From: Flavobacterium cauense R2A-7
GTDB lineage: Bacteria > Bacteroidota > Bacteroidia > Flavobacteriales > Flavobacteriaceae
Assembly (NCBI RefSeq): GCF_000498475.1
Contig: NZ_AVBI01000012.1
Location: 248,001-312,000, forward strand
Length of the DNA stretch: 64,000 bases
Direction: 5' to 3'
Of the stretch, positions 41,616-51,060 are shown piece after piece. How positions within the stretch are numbered: the first letter of the stretch is position 1; each line of letters begins with the position of its first letter. Below the pieces are notes generated by a model. It saw only the letters and a program-made list of their open reading frames with translations, ran no database searches and was not told the origin of the DNA. Position numbers and translations under genes: made by a program.

Positions 41616-42074
41616 TTACACTAATTTTTTCACTGCTTCCACCACTTTTGGAAAATGGTTTTCCGCGTTCATACTGTCAAACACCAAACGAACAATTCCC
41701 AATTTGTCTACAACATAGGTAACCCTGCCCGGAAGCAATCCCAAAAGGTTGGTCGGCACGCCAAACAGTTTTCGCAGGCTTTTATCTTCATCAGAAAGTA
41801 AGGTAAATGGTAATTTGTATTCGGCGGCAAATTTTTTATGCGATTTCACACTGTCACCGCTTATACCGATAACTTCTGCTCCTAAATCTTTAAATTCTTC
41901 ATACTGATCACGAAAAAAACAAGCTTGTTTCGTACAGCCCGGCGTATCGTCTTTTGGATAAAAGTAAATCACCAGCACTTTTTTATGCAACACTGAACTG
42001 ATGTAAAAATCATTACCGTTTTGGTCTTTTCCCCCAAATAAAGGCAATTTATCGCCAACCTTAATCTCTCCCAT
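41616..42074 (-). CDS. bcp: thioredoxin-dependent peroxiredoxin, BCP/PrxQ type
   Basis: This 152-residue cytosolic peroxidase reduces H2O2 and organic hydroperoxides using thioredoxin. The peroxidatic Cys lies in DDTPGCTKQACFFRD with the resolving Cys five residues later, the PrxQ arrangement. The start MGEIKVGDKLPLF is normal. The start codon overlaps the queD stop by one base (42074), and manA follows immediately, giving a tight three-gene operon. Confidence 0.93.
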   Translation of the reverse strand: MGEIKVGDKLPLFGGKDQNGNDFYISSVLHKKVLVIYFYPKDDTPGCTKQACFFRDQYEEFKDLGAEVIGISGDSVKSHKKFAAEYKLPFTLLSDEDKSLRKLFGVPTNLLGLLPGRVTYVVDKLGIVRLVFDSMNAENHFPKVVEAVKKLV

Positions 42075-42484
42075 TATTCGCCTTTATAGGTTACAAAATT
42101 ACGTGGTGTTTCATAGAGGACAACCTCTAAATCATTGCCGGCCATGATTCTTTTTCTGATTTTATTCCAGATTACAACCACTATATTTTCAGCAGTAGGG
42201 TTTAAATCCTGAAATTCCGGAACATCTAAATTCAAATTTTTATGATCGAATTGCGTTTCGACTTCTTCATAAATAATATCCGCCAAATCCTTAATATCCA
42301 TCACATAACCCGTTTCCGGATTGATTTTTCCGGTCACGCTTACAATCAGTTCATAATTATGACCATGGAAATTCGGATTGTTGCATTTCCCAAAAACAGC
42401 CTCATTCTGCTCCGCGGTCCAATCCTTGCGATACAAACGATGTGCTGCGTTAAAATGCGCTTTTCTGCTTACTGTTACTCTCAT
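42074..42484 (-). CDS. queD: 6-carboxytetrahydropterin synthase / 6-pyruvoyl-tetrahydropterin synthase family
   Basis: The 136-residue T-fold enzyme converts 7,8-dihydroneopterin triphosphate to 6-carboxytetrahydropterin in queuosine synthesis. Zinc ligands are His in NAAHRLYR and the two His of NFHGHNYEL. The catalytic Cys is in FGKCNNPNF, and ETPRNFVTY closes the protein. A BH4-type activity cannot be excluded without queC/queE context, which is absent here. It is the first gene of the operon with bcp and manA, 33 bases after idi. Confidence 0.88.
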   Translation of the reverse strand: MRVTVSRKAHFNAAHRLYRKDWTAEQNEAVFGKCNNPNFHGHNYELIVSVTGKINPETGYVMDIKDLADIIYEEVETQFDHKNLNLDVPEFQDLNPTAENIVVVIWNKIRKRIMAGNDLEVVLYETPRNFVTYKGE

Positions 42485-42517
42485 TAAATGTTGAAATTAG
42501 AATTCAGAAATAGAATT

Positions 42518-43054
42518 TTAAAGTTTATGCTCTTCAAGGAAATGATAAAATTCATCGAAAATAATCTTAAACCATACCGTATAAATATCAGGATGCTGTT
42601 CCATATCGGATTTCACGGCATCAATCGACATCCATTTCCAACTTTCCACTTCATCGGTATTGATACTTGGCTCGTTATTATAATACCCAATCATTACATG
42701 ATCCAGTTCGTGTTCGGTCAAACCGTTATCAAATGGCGCTTTATAAATAAACGAAAACAGTTCTTTCAACTCGGTGGTAAAACCCATTTCTTCCTGCAAT
42801 CTTCGTGTTCCCGCCTGAATATTATTTTCTCCTTCGCGCTGATGACTGCAACAGGTATTGGTCCATAGCAAAGGGGAATGGTATTTATGATGCGCTCTTT
42901 GTTGCAGCATAATTTCATTTTTCTCATTCAACACAAATACCGAAAAAGCCCGGTGCAGCAATGCTTTCTCATGGGCTTCCAATTTTGGCATTAAACCAAT
43001 TTGCTCGTCTTTTTCGTTGACTAATATTACGTTTTCTTCTGTCATTTTTTTCAA
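42518..43054 (-). CDS. idi: isopentenyl-diphosphate delta-isomerase, type I
   Basis: The 178-residue Nudix-fold enzyme interconverts IPP and DMAPP for isoprenoids (quinones, carotenoids). Motifs: the catalytic Cys in WTNTCCSHQREGE, the Nudix-like RRLQEEMGF and the Glu/Trp region EVESWKWMSID. Start MKKMTEENVILV (the second Met at residue 4 is possible). The full length is normal for the type I enzyme. Same strand as queD with a 33-base gap; it may belong to the same transcript. Confidence 0.93.
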   Translation of the reverse strand: MKKMTEENVILVNEKDEQIGLMPKLEAHEKALLHRAFSVFVLNEKNEIMLQQRAHHKYHSPLLWTNTCCSHQREGENNIQAGTRRLQEEMGFTTELKELFSFIYKAPFDNGLTEHELDHVMIGYYNNEPSINTDEVESWKWMSIDAVKSDMEQHPDIYTVWFKIIFDEFYHFLEEHKL

Positions 43055-43094
43055 TTGCTCCGTAAAATTACGAAAAGCTATTGTAAATCTATGG

Positions 43095-44654
43095 CTACTT
43101 TAATGATTCTGCACATTTAATGGCACACTTCTCGCCGTCTATGGCTGCCGAAATGATTCCTCCGGCATAACCCGCCCCTTCCCCACACGGATACAGTCCT
43201 TTTATTTGAAGATGTTCCAGCGTTTCATGATCTCTCGGAATACGAACCGGCGACGAGGTACGGCTTTCCGGCGCGTGCAAAATGGCGTCATTGGTATAAT
43301 ACCCTCGCATCGATTTGCCGAACTGCACAAAACCTTCGCGCATAATCTGCGTTAAAAAGCCCGGAAAAACCTGCCCTAATTCCACGGAAGTCGTGCCAGG
43401 CACATAGGATGTTTTGGGAATGGTTGCCGACACTTTACTTTGTGTAAAATCCACCAGACGCTGTGCCGGAACTTTTTGCGTTTCCCCTGCCAAATGCCAG
43501 GCTTTTTGCTCAATCGCTTTCTGAAATTCCATCCCGGCTAAGGCTCCGAATTTGGCAAAAGGCTTAAAATCCTCCAGTTTCAATTCCACTACAATGCCGG
43601 AATTCGCAGTAGCCTGATCGCGTTTGGAAGGCGACCAGCCATTCGTTACCACCTCGCCCGGACTGGTTGCACAAGGCGCAATTACCCCACCGGGACACAT
43701 ACAAAACGAATACATCCCACGACCGTTCACCTGTTTCACAATTGAATACGGTGCCGGCGGCAGAAACTCGCCTCTAAAATCGCAGGAATATTGTATACTG
43801 TCAATTAAACTTTGCGGATGTTCGGCGCGTACTCCTAAAGCAAACGGTTTGGCTTCTATTAAAACTTTTTTTCTGTCTAACAATTCGAAAATATCACGAG
43901 CGGAATGACCGGTAGCAAGAATTATTTTTTTTGCTTCAATCACATCATTATGTTGAGTGACAATGCCCTGAACTTCATTATTTTTGATGAGAATATCAGA
44001 CACACGGGTTTCGAACAACACTTTTCCGCCGTGCTCGATGATTTTCTCGCGGATATCCTGAATAATTTGCGGCAATTTATTGGTACCGATGTGCGGATGT
44101 GCTTCCACCAAAATATCCGGTGTTGCGCCAAAAGCTACTAAAAGTCGTAAAATTCTATCAACATCTCCGCGCTTTTTAGAACGTGTATATAGTTTACCAT
44201 CAGAATAGGTTCCTGCTCCACCTTCACCAAAACAATAATTGGAATCTTCATCCACAATATGATCGCGGTTGATAGCTTTTAAATCGCGTCGTCTTCCTCG
44301 AACATCTTTGCCTCGTTCAATTACAATCGGTCTCAACCCTAATTCAACTAATTGAAGTGCTGCAAAAAGACCGGCTGGTCCGGCTCCAACCACAATAACT
44401 TCAGCTGCATTGCTGACATCTTTGTATTCAGGAAGGGTAATTTTATCCAACTGAACTTCATCACCTTGATAAAACACTAAAAGTTTAAGATTGATTTTTA
44501 TGGCACGTTGTCGCGCATCAATCGAGCGTTTTAAAATAGTTAGATGTTGAATTTCTGAAACAGAAACATGAAGCAATTTCGAAACATGAACCTTCAACAT
44601 TTCCTCGTTGGAAGCTATTTCTGGAGCTACTTGAATTAGCAATTCTTTTGGCAT
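43095..44654 (-). CDS. FAD-dependent dehydrogenase, COG2509 type
   Basis: The 519-residue flavoprotein has an N-terminal domain of about 85 residues, then a Rossmann FAD site VIVVGAGPAGLFAALQL (about 86-102), the YCFGEGGAGTYSDGKLYTR segment (about 140-158) and GLYPCGEGAGYAGGI near the C-terminus, as in uncharacterised COG2509 proteins. It is cytosolic and the physiological substrate is unknown. A -7 box (TATGTTTG) lies 22 bases upstream. It stands between idi and the DUF2891 gene on the same strand, each with separate spacing. Confidence 0.88.
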   Translation of the reverse strand: MPKELLIQVAPEIASNEEMLKVHVSKLLHVSVSEIQHLTILKRSIDARQRAIKINLKLLVFYQGDEVQLDKITLPEYKDVSNAAEVIVVGAGPAGLFAALQLVELGLRPIVIERGKDVRGRRRDLKAINRDHIVDEDSNYCFGEGGAGTYSDGKLYTRSKKRGDVDRILRLLVAFGATPDILVEAHPHIGTNKLPQIIQDIREKIIEHGGKVLFETRVSDILIKNNEVQGIVTQHNDVIEAKKIILATGHSARDIFELLDRKKVLIEAKPFALGVRAEHPQSLIDSIQYSCDFRGEFLPPAPYSIVKQVNGRGMYSFCMCPGGVIAPCATSPGEVVTNGWSPSKRDQATANSGIVVELKLEDFKPFAKFGALAGMEFQKAIEQKAWHLAGETQKVPAQRLVDFTQSKVSATIPKTSYVPGTTSVELGQVFPGFLTQIMREGFVQFGKSMRGYYTNDAILHAPESRTSSPVRIPRDHETLEHLQIKGLYPCGEGAGYAGGIISAAIDGEKCAIKCAESLK

Positions 44655-44676
44655 GAGCTGGTAAATTTTTATTTTA

Positions 44677-44684
44677 CAAACATA
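44677..44684 (-). promoter_or_regulatory. putative -7 box of the COG2509 gene
   Basis: Minus-strand TATGTTTG fits TAnnTTTG, 22 bases before the ATG. A second match, TACTTTTG, lies at 44693-44700, so the true box is uncertain. Confidence 0.4.
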
Positions 44685-44717
44685 TTCTAAGGCAAAAGTA
44701 CGAATTAGAAACCGATT

Positions 44718-45782
44718 TTACCGCAATGCTTTTTGCTGTTCGAAAGCCCTAAGTGCGAAAGAAGCCAACCAATGTTCTCCTTCGTAATTTCCGGCAACTA
44801 AAGAGTTCAATGATTCCTTCAGATGTATATCTCCCACATTCTTTAGATGTGCAAATCGCTCGTATTGGTTTTCTAAAGCATAAAAATGCCAGGCACGACT
44901 AAAATTCAGGCCATCCAAATGCACCAAATGACCATCAGTTCGGTCTGAAACTTTAGCGGTTTCCCATTTAAAGTTTTTATCAAATAGCGATTTAGCGAAC
45001 TTACGTGACCATTTCAAAAATTCCTTCTCGCTCAAAACGCGTTGCATAATACCTATTTCTTCCATGCAAGGTGATAGAAAATCGGTTCCGCTCGGTTCCC
45101 ATGCAAATGGACAATCTACATCATTCTGAAACATACGCAGCGCATTTTCTTTAAGCACATCTTTGAATTTTTCATTTTTTGAAAAGACAGCATAATCCCA
45201 AGCTAAAGTCATTCCAAAAGCTGTATTGGTGTGCGTTCCGACTCTAACCGGATAATACAGTTTGGGCAAAAATTCCGAATACCGTTCAACCAACAAATCC
45301 GACAAAGGCTGCAGATTTCTGGCTAAATCCTGAGCAAATGGGTCGTTAAAATCAGTCAATTCCTGCTGCAGCTTCAATACCCAAGCCCATCCGTATAGTC
45401 TTTCAAATGATTTTTCATGTTTTTTTGATAAATAGGCTACTTCCTGAGTAATATTTTCCTTTGAAAGGTTTGTTTGCAGCTTCTGAATGATTTCGGAACG
45501 ATTTTTCAAATTTGGAAATTGTTTTACCAAATACACCAACGACCAATGTCCGTGAACCGAGGAATGCCAGTCAAAGCAACCATAAAATGAAGGATGCAAT
45601 TTTTTTGGTGAAGCAATTTCTGTGGAATCCTGCAATAACTGTCCGAGTTTATTCGGGTATTCCTGCTGCAAGCATTTTAGAGGTAAAGCAGCCAATCGAT
45701 TTGCCTGCTCCAGTGTAAGTTGCTGGGAAAAAGCTCCTGTAAAAAAACCAAAACTAAAAAGAAAGACATATACATTTTTCAT
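44718..45782 (-). CDS. exported DUF2891 protein
   Basis: The 354-residue protein has a signal peptide (MKNVYVFLFSFGFFTGAFSQ). The DUF2891 body carries HPSFYGCFDWHSSVHGHW early, then WEPSGTDFLSPC and LDGLNFSRAW late. The arrangement of conserved Trp, His and Asp in helices suggests an alpha/alpha-toroid, as in carbohydrate-active enzymes. That is an inference; the family has no established activity. A TAGATTTG box lies 20 bases upstream. It is probably periplasmic. Confidence 0.85.
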   Translation of the reverse strand: MKNVYVFLFSFGFFTGAFSQQLTLEQANRLAALPLKCLQQEYPNKLGQLLQDSTEIASPKKLHPSFYGCFDWHSSVHGHWSLVYLVKQFPNLKNRSEIIQKLQTNLSKENITQEVAYLSKKHEKSFERLYGWAWVLKLQQELTDFNDPFAQDLARNLQPLSDLLVERYSEFLPKLYYPVRVGTHTNTAFGMTLAWDYAVFSKNEKFKDVLKENALRMFQNDVDCPFAWEPSGTDFLSPCMEEIGIMQRVLSEKEFLKWSRKFAKSLFDKNFKWETAKVSDRTDGHLVHLDGLNFSRAWHFYALENQYERFAHLKNVGDIHLKESLNSLVAGNYEGEHWLASFALRAFEQQKALR

Positions 45783-45802
45783 ATAAAAAAATAGCTAAAA
45801 CA

Positions 45803-45810
45803 CAAATCTA
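45803..45810 (-). promoter_or_regulatory. putative -7 box of the DUF2891 gene
   Basis: Minus-strand TAGATTTG, the same sequence as before the FabH-like gene, 20 bases before the ATG. Confidence 0.4.
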
Positions 45811-45870
45811 AACATTTAAGCATTAGAAATTCATATCATCATAGTACCTTTACATTCTGAAAAATTAAAA

Positions 45871-46104
45871 ATGCAACGACAAATAAAGCTTATTTGGGAT
45901 TTCAGAGGACCGGCAGCTGCAAAAACCGCCGAACATCACGAAATTCACCTGAAAGAGTACATCGAAATCGAAAAACTTCCGTTAAAAATTACCGGATTTC
46001 AAATCTTGAATGATATGCATGCCATCGCTTTTATGGTGGTAACCGATGAACACATGATTCAGGTTCGGGATGCACTAAAACCACATCGTGGAGAGCTTGC
46101 TTAA
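45871..46104 (+). CDS. conserved hypothetical 77-residue cytosolic protein
   Basis: The small protein is MQRQIKLIWDFRGPAAAKTA followed by EHHEIHLKEYIEIEKL and VVTDEHMIQVRDALKPHRGE. It lacks a signal peptide and alternates predicted strand and helix like a ferredoxin-like fold, with several His residues (EHHEIHL). I know it only as a protein type found in Bacteroidota with no function. Its stop overlaps the stop of the convergent regulator gene by three to four bases. Confidence 0.7.
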   Translation: MQRQIKLIWDFRGPAAAKTAEHHEIHLKEYIEIEKLPLKITGFQILNDMHAIAFMVVTDEHMIQVRDALKPHRGELA

Positions 46105-47960
46105 ATCAAATCCGTTAAAAAATCTTGTAGTGACTTTTCTTTAGGGACTTGCATTTTTCTTCGTAGAATAGACCGGTAATTATCCACACTTGCAGGAGTG
46201 ATATTTAATTGTTGACCAATTTGCTTCGAAGACAATTGCATTCTTACCAAACTGGCTACACGGGTTTCTTTTTCGGTCAAATCAGGAAAAAAAGTAGAAA
46301 TTTTTTGCAAAAAGGAATCTTTAACATCGTCAATTTCAGCATATAAGGCCACTTTGTCAGAATTCTGATCAATAGTGTTATTGATAAACATCATGATGTT
46401 GTTAACTTTTGCTTTGAAACTACTATCTTTTTGAGGCAGTTCTTTTAATCTCACCTTAATTTCGTTCAAAATTTCATTCTTTTCTGAAATGTGTAGGGCA
46501 AAATCAAGAATCTCTTTGTTTTTAAATTCGATTTCAAATGCTTTTTGTTTGTTTATCATTTCTAGATACTGCTTTTCTTTTAACAACATTTCTTCGCGAA
46601 TTGTATTGATTTTTCGCTGTCTGGAATATAAAATTGTAAAGAACAATAAGCTTAGAATGATTCCACCAAAAATTGATGTAATAAGAATTTCTAGATTTTT
46701 TTCTTTAAGTTTTAACAGTTCGTTTTCCTTATTTTTGAGTTCAAGCTCCTTTTCAATCGTATTAAATTTAAATTCCGCTATTTGTAAATCAGTGGTGGTT
46801 TTTTGAATTTCCAATCTTTTTTTCTCCTCATACACATTGATGGAATCTTGATAAGCCGTAATACACTCCGTTTTGTTTTGAAGTTTTGCCAATTTTATCA
46901 ACTCTTTATAAAAATAAATTTTAGAACCTGTAGATTCCCCTGAAAGTTTATTCTCAACAAAATCAAGTAGAATTTTTTCTGCTTTATCATACTTTCTCTC
47001 TTTCGCTAAAAACAAAGCCTTCGTTTCAAAATAAACAGACTCAAACAAAAAATCATATTCATGTTGCTTAGAATGAACCAATTGTTCTACTTTATCAAAA
47101 TAGTAAATCGCCTGTTTATATTGACTTTGTTCAAGATAAGAATTACTTAAAAACAAGTTTCCGCGTAACTGAAGTGGATAATATTCCTTGCTGTTTGTAG
47201 TTTTACTCAAAACAGCTTTCAACTCTTTTATAGCTTTTTTATAATCTTTGAGATGATAATGGTTAATCGCAATGTTCATATCACAAATAAGAGCTGCGGT
47301 ATTCCTGCCTTCTTTAAGATAAATAGCTTTTGAAAGTTTAAAATATTTAATTGACTCCTGAAAATTATCAATCCTGTTGGACAAGACCGAAAACAAACTA
47401 AACGTATTTGCTAACACTTCGTCAGACTTAGCTTCTTTCTGAGTTTTTGAAAGCAATTCCATAGCGCGTGAAAAGTTTCCATTTAAAATATACAAATAAG
47501 CCAAATCATTTAAAGCCAAATAAACCTTGTCAGGATTAGTGAGGTTCTCACAATTAGCATATAACATTTGGGATTTTCTAAAATATCCGTACGCTATGTC
47601 AGACTTATCATTCAACAATTCAATATTTCCGAGAATCCGATACGTGTCTGCCTCATCCTCTGCCAAATTATGTGTTTTAAAATAGCTTAATCCTTTATTT
47701 GCTTCCAGGGATGCAGTTGCAAAATCCCTATTCAAAAAACTAATTTGAGATGAATATTTATAAATTAAGGCTCCCACATATTTCGATTTTTCCCTTAATG
47801 AGGATTCTCTCAATCTTGATTTATAAAATATTAAACTGTCCTTTTTAAGAAAATTCTTCTCCGCCGCTGCTCGTATAGATAAAATCTTTGATGAGCCTTC
47901 TTGAGCAACACAGGTAATAAACATAAAAAAGCTAATTAATAATGTCAAAAATCTTCTCAT
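46101..47960 (-). CDS. membrane-anchored TPR protein with C-terminal LuxR-type HTH
   Basis: The 619-residue protein begins with a signal peptide or first TM segment (MRRFLTLLISFFMFITCVAQ). Tetratricopeptide-like helix pairs follow (about 60-370), then a coiled coil (about 380-420), a TM helix (about 424-446), a second cytosolic coiled coil and a LuxR/GerE-type DNA-binding domain (about 558-619, FPDLTEKETRVASLVRMQLS and KQIGQQLNITPASVDNYR). It thus appears to be a one-component receptor with its sensor outside and its HTH inside. It is divergent from three surface-protein genes, making it a candidate regulator of them. Confidence 0.85.
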   Translation of the reverse strand: MRRFLTLLISFFMFITCVAQEGSSKILSIRAAAEKNFLKKDSLIFYKSRLRESSLREKSKYVGALIYKYSSQISFLNRDFATASLEANKGLSYFKTHNLAEDEADTYRILGNIELLNDKSDIAYGYFRKSQMLYANCENLTNPDKVYLALNDLAYLYILNGNFSRAMELLSKTQKEAKSDEVLANTFSLFSVLSNRIDNFQESIKYFKLSKAIYLKEGRNTAALICDMNIAINHYHLKDYKKAIKELKAVLSKTTNSKEYYPLQLRGNLFLSNSYLEQSQYKQAIYYFDKVEQLVHSKQHEYDFLFESVYFETKALFLAKERKYDKAEKILLDFVENKLSGESTGSKIYFYKELIKLAKLQNKTECITAYQDSINVYEEKKRLEIQKTTTDLQIAEFKFNTIEKELELKNKENELLKLKEKNLEILITSIFGGIILSLLFFTILYSRQRKINTIREEMLLKEKQYLEMINKQKAFEIEFKNKEILDFALHISEKNEILNEIKVRLKELPQKDSSFKAKVNNIMMFINNTIDQNSDKVALYAEIDDVKDSFLQKISTFFPDLTEKETRVASLVRMQLSSKQIGQQLNITPASVDNYRSILRRKMQVPKEKSLQDFLTDLI

Positions 47961-48045
47961 GGATTTTAAGCTAATATTAAGAAATCAAGCAATATTAGGA
48001 ATTAATGAGTTACAAAACCTATATATATGAGATGTATATGAGATG

Positions 48046-48083
48046 CAAAAATACAACAAAAGTTTTCTGTCATGTTATTTTTG
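48046..48083. promoter_or_regulatory. divergent -7 boxes between regulator and surface-protein genes
   Basis: On the minus strand TATTTTTG (48046-48053) serves the regulator, with a leader of about 80 bases. On the plus strand TATTTTTG (48076-48083) serves the surface genes and lies 31 bases before ATG 48115. Both boxes have the same sequence. No good -33 boxes were found, which would fit activator dependence. Confidence 0.4.
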
Positions 48084-48114
48084 TAACACTCAAAAGAACT
48101 AATTAGAAAACATT

Positions 48115-49341
48115 ATGAAAACAATTTTAACTTTTCTTTTTACCCTTTTGCCCCTATCAATTGGTGCGCAAGTTGGAATTAACACGACCACGCCGCATCC
48201 GAGTTCAATGCTTGAACTTAACTCAACTGTGTCGGGAATTTTAATACCGCGAATGACACAGGTACAAAAAACGGCCATTGCAACTCCAGCCACAGGGTTG
48301 TTAATCTACCAAACAGATAATGTAACTGGTTTTTGGTATTACAACGGCACTGCTTGGGTAACATTTTCATCAACTGGATGGAACATTTTAGGTGACGCCG
48401 GAACAAATCCTACTACTAATTTCTTAGGCACAACCGACAATCAAGATTTTGTAATTGCTACAAACAACAACGAGCGTGTACGTATTCAAACAGATGGAGA
48501 TATTGGAGTAAATCAACCCAATCCTACTACTAAAATCCATATTACAGGAACAAACCCTTCTTTTCGTTTAGAAGACGGAAGTCAAGCTGCAAACAAAGTA
48601 TTAACTTCAGATGCTAATGGAAAAGCAACATGGAGCAATAATAATTCAATAATAGGTACGCCAGATGATGATTGGCGATTTAATTCTGGAAGTTCGTACG
48701 CAAGTCCAATACATCATATAGGACCCGTAGTTATAGGAAGAACTGGTACAACTACACATCATATTGATGTAGACAACGGAGCCAATACTGGAACTACAAT
48801 GGGAATTGGCAATAACGAATACTTGCAAGATGGAAACAATGAAACACAATTTAGCCACAATTTTGTTCCACTAACAGATGCTTATTTGAATTTAGGTTCT
48901 TCTACAAATAGATGGAGAACTATTTATGCAACAAACGGAACTATTCAAACTTCTGATGCTAATGACAAAACCAATATTCAAAAAATTAAATATGGGGTTA
49001 AAGATTTAGCTAAGTTAAAAACCATAAGCTTTAAATGGAAAAATGAACACTATTTACATCAAGAAATTCCATCAAACAAAAGAGAAACGAAAATAGGCTT
49101 AATAGCACAAGATCTCGAAAAAGTAATTCCTGAAGTTGTATATAATCACACTTGGCGTCCTAAAAGTGAAAAGGAGAATAAAGAATTTGTAAAAGTTGAA
49201 AACAAGTATTTAGGAGTAAATTATGAAGAGTTAGTTGCTGTTTTAGTAAAAGCAAAACAAGAACAACAACTTGAAATTGAACAACTTGAAAAAGAAACAG
49301 CCGAGTTATTACAAAAAGTTAAACTACTAAAAAGCAACTAA
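48115..49341 (+). CDS. secreted protein with C-terminal S74 intramolecular chaperone (copy 1)
   Basis: The 408-residue protein has a signal peptide (MKTILTFLFTLLPLSIGAQ), then a conserved N-terminal module (VGINTTTPHPSSMLELN, ILIPRMTQ, GLLIYQTDNVTGFWYYNGTA) and a beta-rich middle with Asn/Thr repeats. The C-terminal S74 chaperone domain (about 279-400) has QTSDANDKTNI, where Ser280 and Lys285 have the spacing of the self-cleaving Ser-Lys dyad of phage tailspikes, then KIGLIAQDLEKVIPE and a final coiled coil. It probably forms a trimeric fibre at the cell surface. It overlaps the next gene by one base. Confidence 0.85.
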   Translation: MKTILTFLFTLLPLSIGAQVGINTTTPHPSSMLELNSTVSGILIPRMTQVQKTAIATPATGLLIYQTDNVTGFWYYNGTAWVTFSSTGWNILGDAGTNPTTNFLGTTDNQDFVIATNNNERVRIQTDGDIGVNQPNPTTKIHITGTNPSFRLEDGSQAANKVLTSDANGKATWSNNNSIIGTPDDDWRFNSGSSYASPIHHIGPVVIGRTGTTTHHIDVDNGANTGTTMGIGNNEYLQDGNNETQFSHNFVPLTDAYLNLGSSTNRWRTIYATNGTIQTSDANDKTNIQKIKYGVKDLAKLKTISFKWKNEHYLHQEIPSNKRETKIGLIAQDLEKVIPEVVYNHTWRPKSEKENKEFVKVENKYLGVNYEELVAVLVKAKQEQQLEIEQLEKETAELLQKVKLLKSN

Positions 49342-51059
49342 TGGTGAAAAAAATATATCTTATTACAATCTTACTTTTCACTTTTGCTGTTAAAGCTCAA
49401 GTTGGAATAGGAACTAACACTCCAAATGCTAGTGCAGCTTTAGATGTTACAAGTACAAACCATGGAATGTTAATACCAAGAATGACGCAAGCTCAAAAAT
49501 TAGCCATTGCTTCGCCTGCAACTGGTTTGCTAATTTATCAAACAGATAACGCTTCTGGATTTTGGTTTTATAACGGTGTAGCTTGGATGCCATTTTCTGG
49601 AGGTAATAGCTGGAATTTGTTAGGGAACTTAGGAACAAATCCTACTACGAACAAACTTGGTACTACAGATAATCAAAGTTTAGTTTTAAGAGCTAACAAT
49701 ATTGAAACTTCAAGAATTTTAGCTAATGGAAATGTTGGTATTGGTACGACTACTCCTAATGCAAAACTTCACGTTGTAGGCAACTCTGTTTTTAATTACT
49801 CTCAAAATTTTACGAGTATTGCAACTGGAAATATAACAACTGGAACAGGAAACAACCCTTATGTTATAAACAATAATTCAGGATGCGTCGCTGCAGATAG
49901 CTGGCAAGTAACCAATACTGGAAGTACATATCAATGTACCGGTTGCACTGGAAATTATGCTTTAATTGACTACGGCAGTTCTACTTGTAATCAAAATGCT
50001 ATCATGGTTATAAAATTAGGAGCAATCGGCATAAGTTCAGTAAATATTTCTTTCAGTTATTTATATGAAGAATACAATGCTACCGATCAATTTGTTGTGA
50101 CTCTTTACAATGAAACTACTAGCTCGGTTGTCGCAACGCTTTTAAGCTTAAATTCTAATGCTGATACTACGTTTAGCAACAATTACACTGTTATTCCGGG
50201 TAATAGTTACAGTTTGCGTTTTCAATATACGGGAACCTATGCAGCCGGAGCTTCAGTAGATAATGTAATAGTTTCTGGAGGAAATTCTGTTTTCACTTTA
50301 CAAGATGGAAATCAAGCCGCTAATAGAGTTTTAATTTCTGATGCCAATGGAAATGGAACTTGGGCTGATATTGCCTCATTAGGAGCAACCGACGATGATT
50401 GGCGTTTTGCTAGCGGATCAACCACTAATGATCCCATCTACAGAACTGGGTTTGTGCAAGTTGGTAATAACAAAGAACCTTTTCAGCTTTTAGAAGTGGA
50501 AGAACCTAACAATTTAGGCCAAGATACTCAATTTGGTTTTGGTAATACTGAATACTTTCAAGATGTTCAATCCGAACAATCTATAAGTCATCATGTTGTC
50601 CCAATTAACAATAATTCAATTAGCTTAGGAAGCGCAGCTAATAGATGGTACGATGTTTACGCATCGAATGGAACCATTAATACTTCTGATGCCCGTGATA
50701 AAGAAAACATAAAAAATTTAGAGTATGGAACTAAAGAACTTATGCTTTTAAATCCGGTTTCTTATCAATGGAAAAAAGAGCAATTTGGCAATACTGTTGT
50801 TCCTGAAAAGGATAAGCTTCATAAAATTGGTTTTATTGCTCAAGAACTACAAAAAGTACTTCCTGAAACAGTTCAAAACTACGAATGGAAAGAAATCAAT
50901 ACTACCTATCAAAAGGTAAAAATGCCTCGATTAGGAGTAAACTATGCCGAAATTATTCCTGTTGTTGTAAAAACAATTCAAGAGCAAGAAAGTAAACTTT
51001 CAAAAATAGAAGCACAACAACTTGAAATTCAAAAAATACTAAACGAATTAGCCAAATAA
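49341..51059 (+). CDS. secreted S74-chaperone protein (copy 2) with Cys-containing inserted domain
   Basis: The 572-residue paralogue of the preceding gene has a signal peptide (MVKKIYLITILLFTFAVKAQ), the same VGIGTNTPN/LIPRMTQAQ/YQTDN module, then an extra domain at about 152-316 (SIATGNITTG, NSGCVAADSW, QCTGCTGN, TCNQN, YSLRFQYTGTY) that looks like a jelly-roll with about four to five Cys. The S74 domain follows with NTSDARDKENI (Ser449, Lys454), HKIGFIAQELQKVLPE and a C-terminal coiled coil. ATG overlaps the copy 1 stop; the copy 3 ATG is one base after its stop. Confidence 0.85.
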   Translation: MVKKIYLITILLFTFAVKAQVGIGTNTPNASAALDVTSTNHGMLIPRMTQAQKLAIASPATGLLIYQTDNASGFWFYNGVAWMPFSGGNSWNLLGNLGTNPTTNKLGTTDNQSLVLRANNIETSRILANGNVGIGTTTPNAKLHVVGNSVFNYSQNFTSIATGNITTGTGNNPYVINNNSGCVAADSWQVTNTGSTYQCTGCTGNYALIDYGSSTCNQNAIMVIKLGAIGISSVNISFSYLYEEYNATDQFVVTLYNETTSSVVATLLSLNSNADTTFSNNYTVIPGNSYSLRFQYTGTYAAGASVDNVIVSGGNSVFTLQDGNQAANRVLISDANGNGTWADIASLGATDDDWRFASGSTTNDPIYRTGFVQVGNNKEPFQLLEVEEPNNLGQDTQFGFGNTEYFQDVQSEQSISHHVVPINNNSISLGSAANRWYDVYASNGTINTSDARDKENIKNLEYGTKELMLLNPVSYQWKKEQFGNTVVPEKDKLHKIGFIAQELQKVLPETVQNYEWKEINTTYQKVKMPRLGVNYAEIIPVVVKTIQEQESKLSKIEAQQLEIQKILNELAK

Positions 51060-51060
51060 G

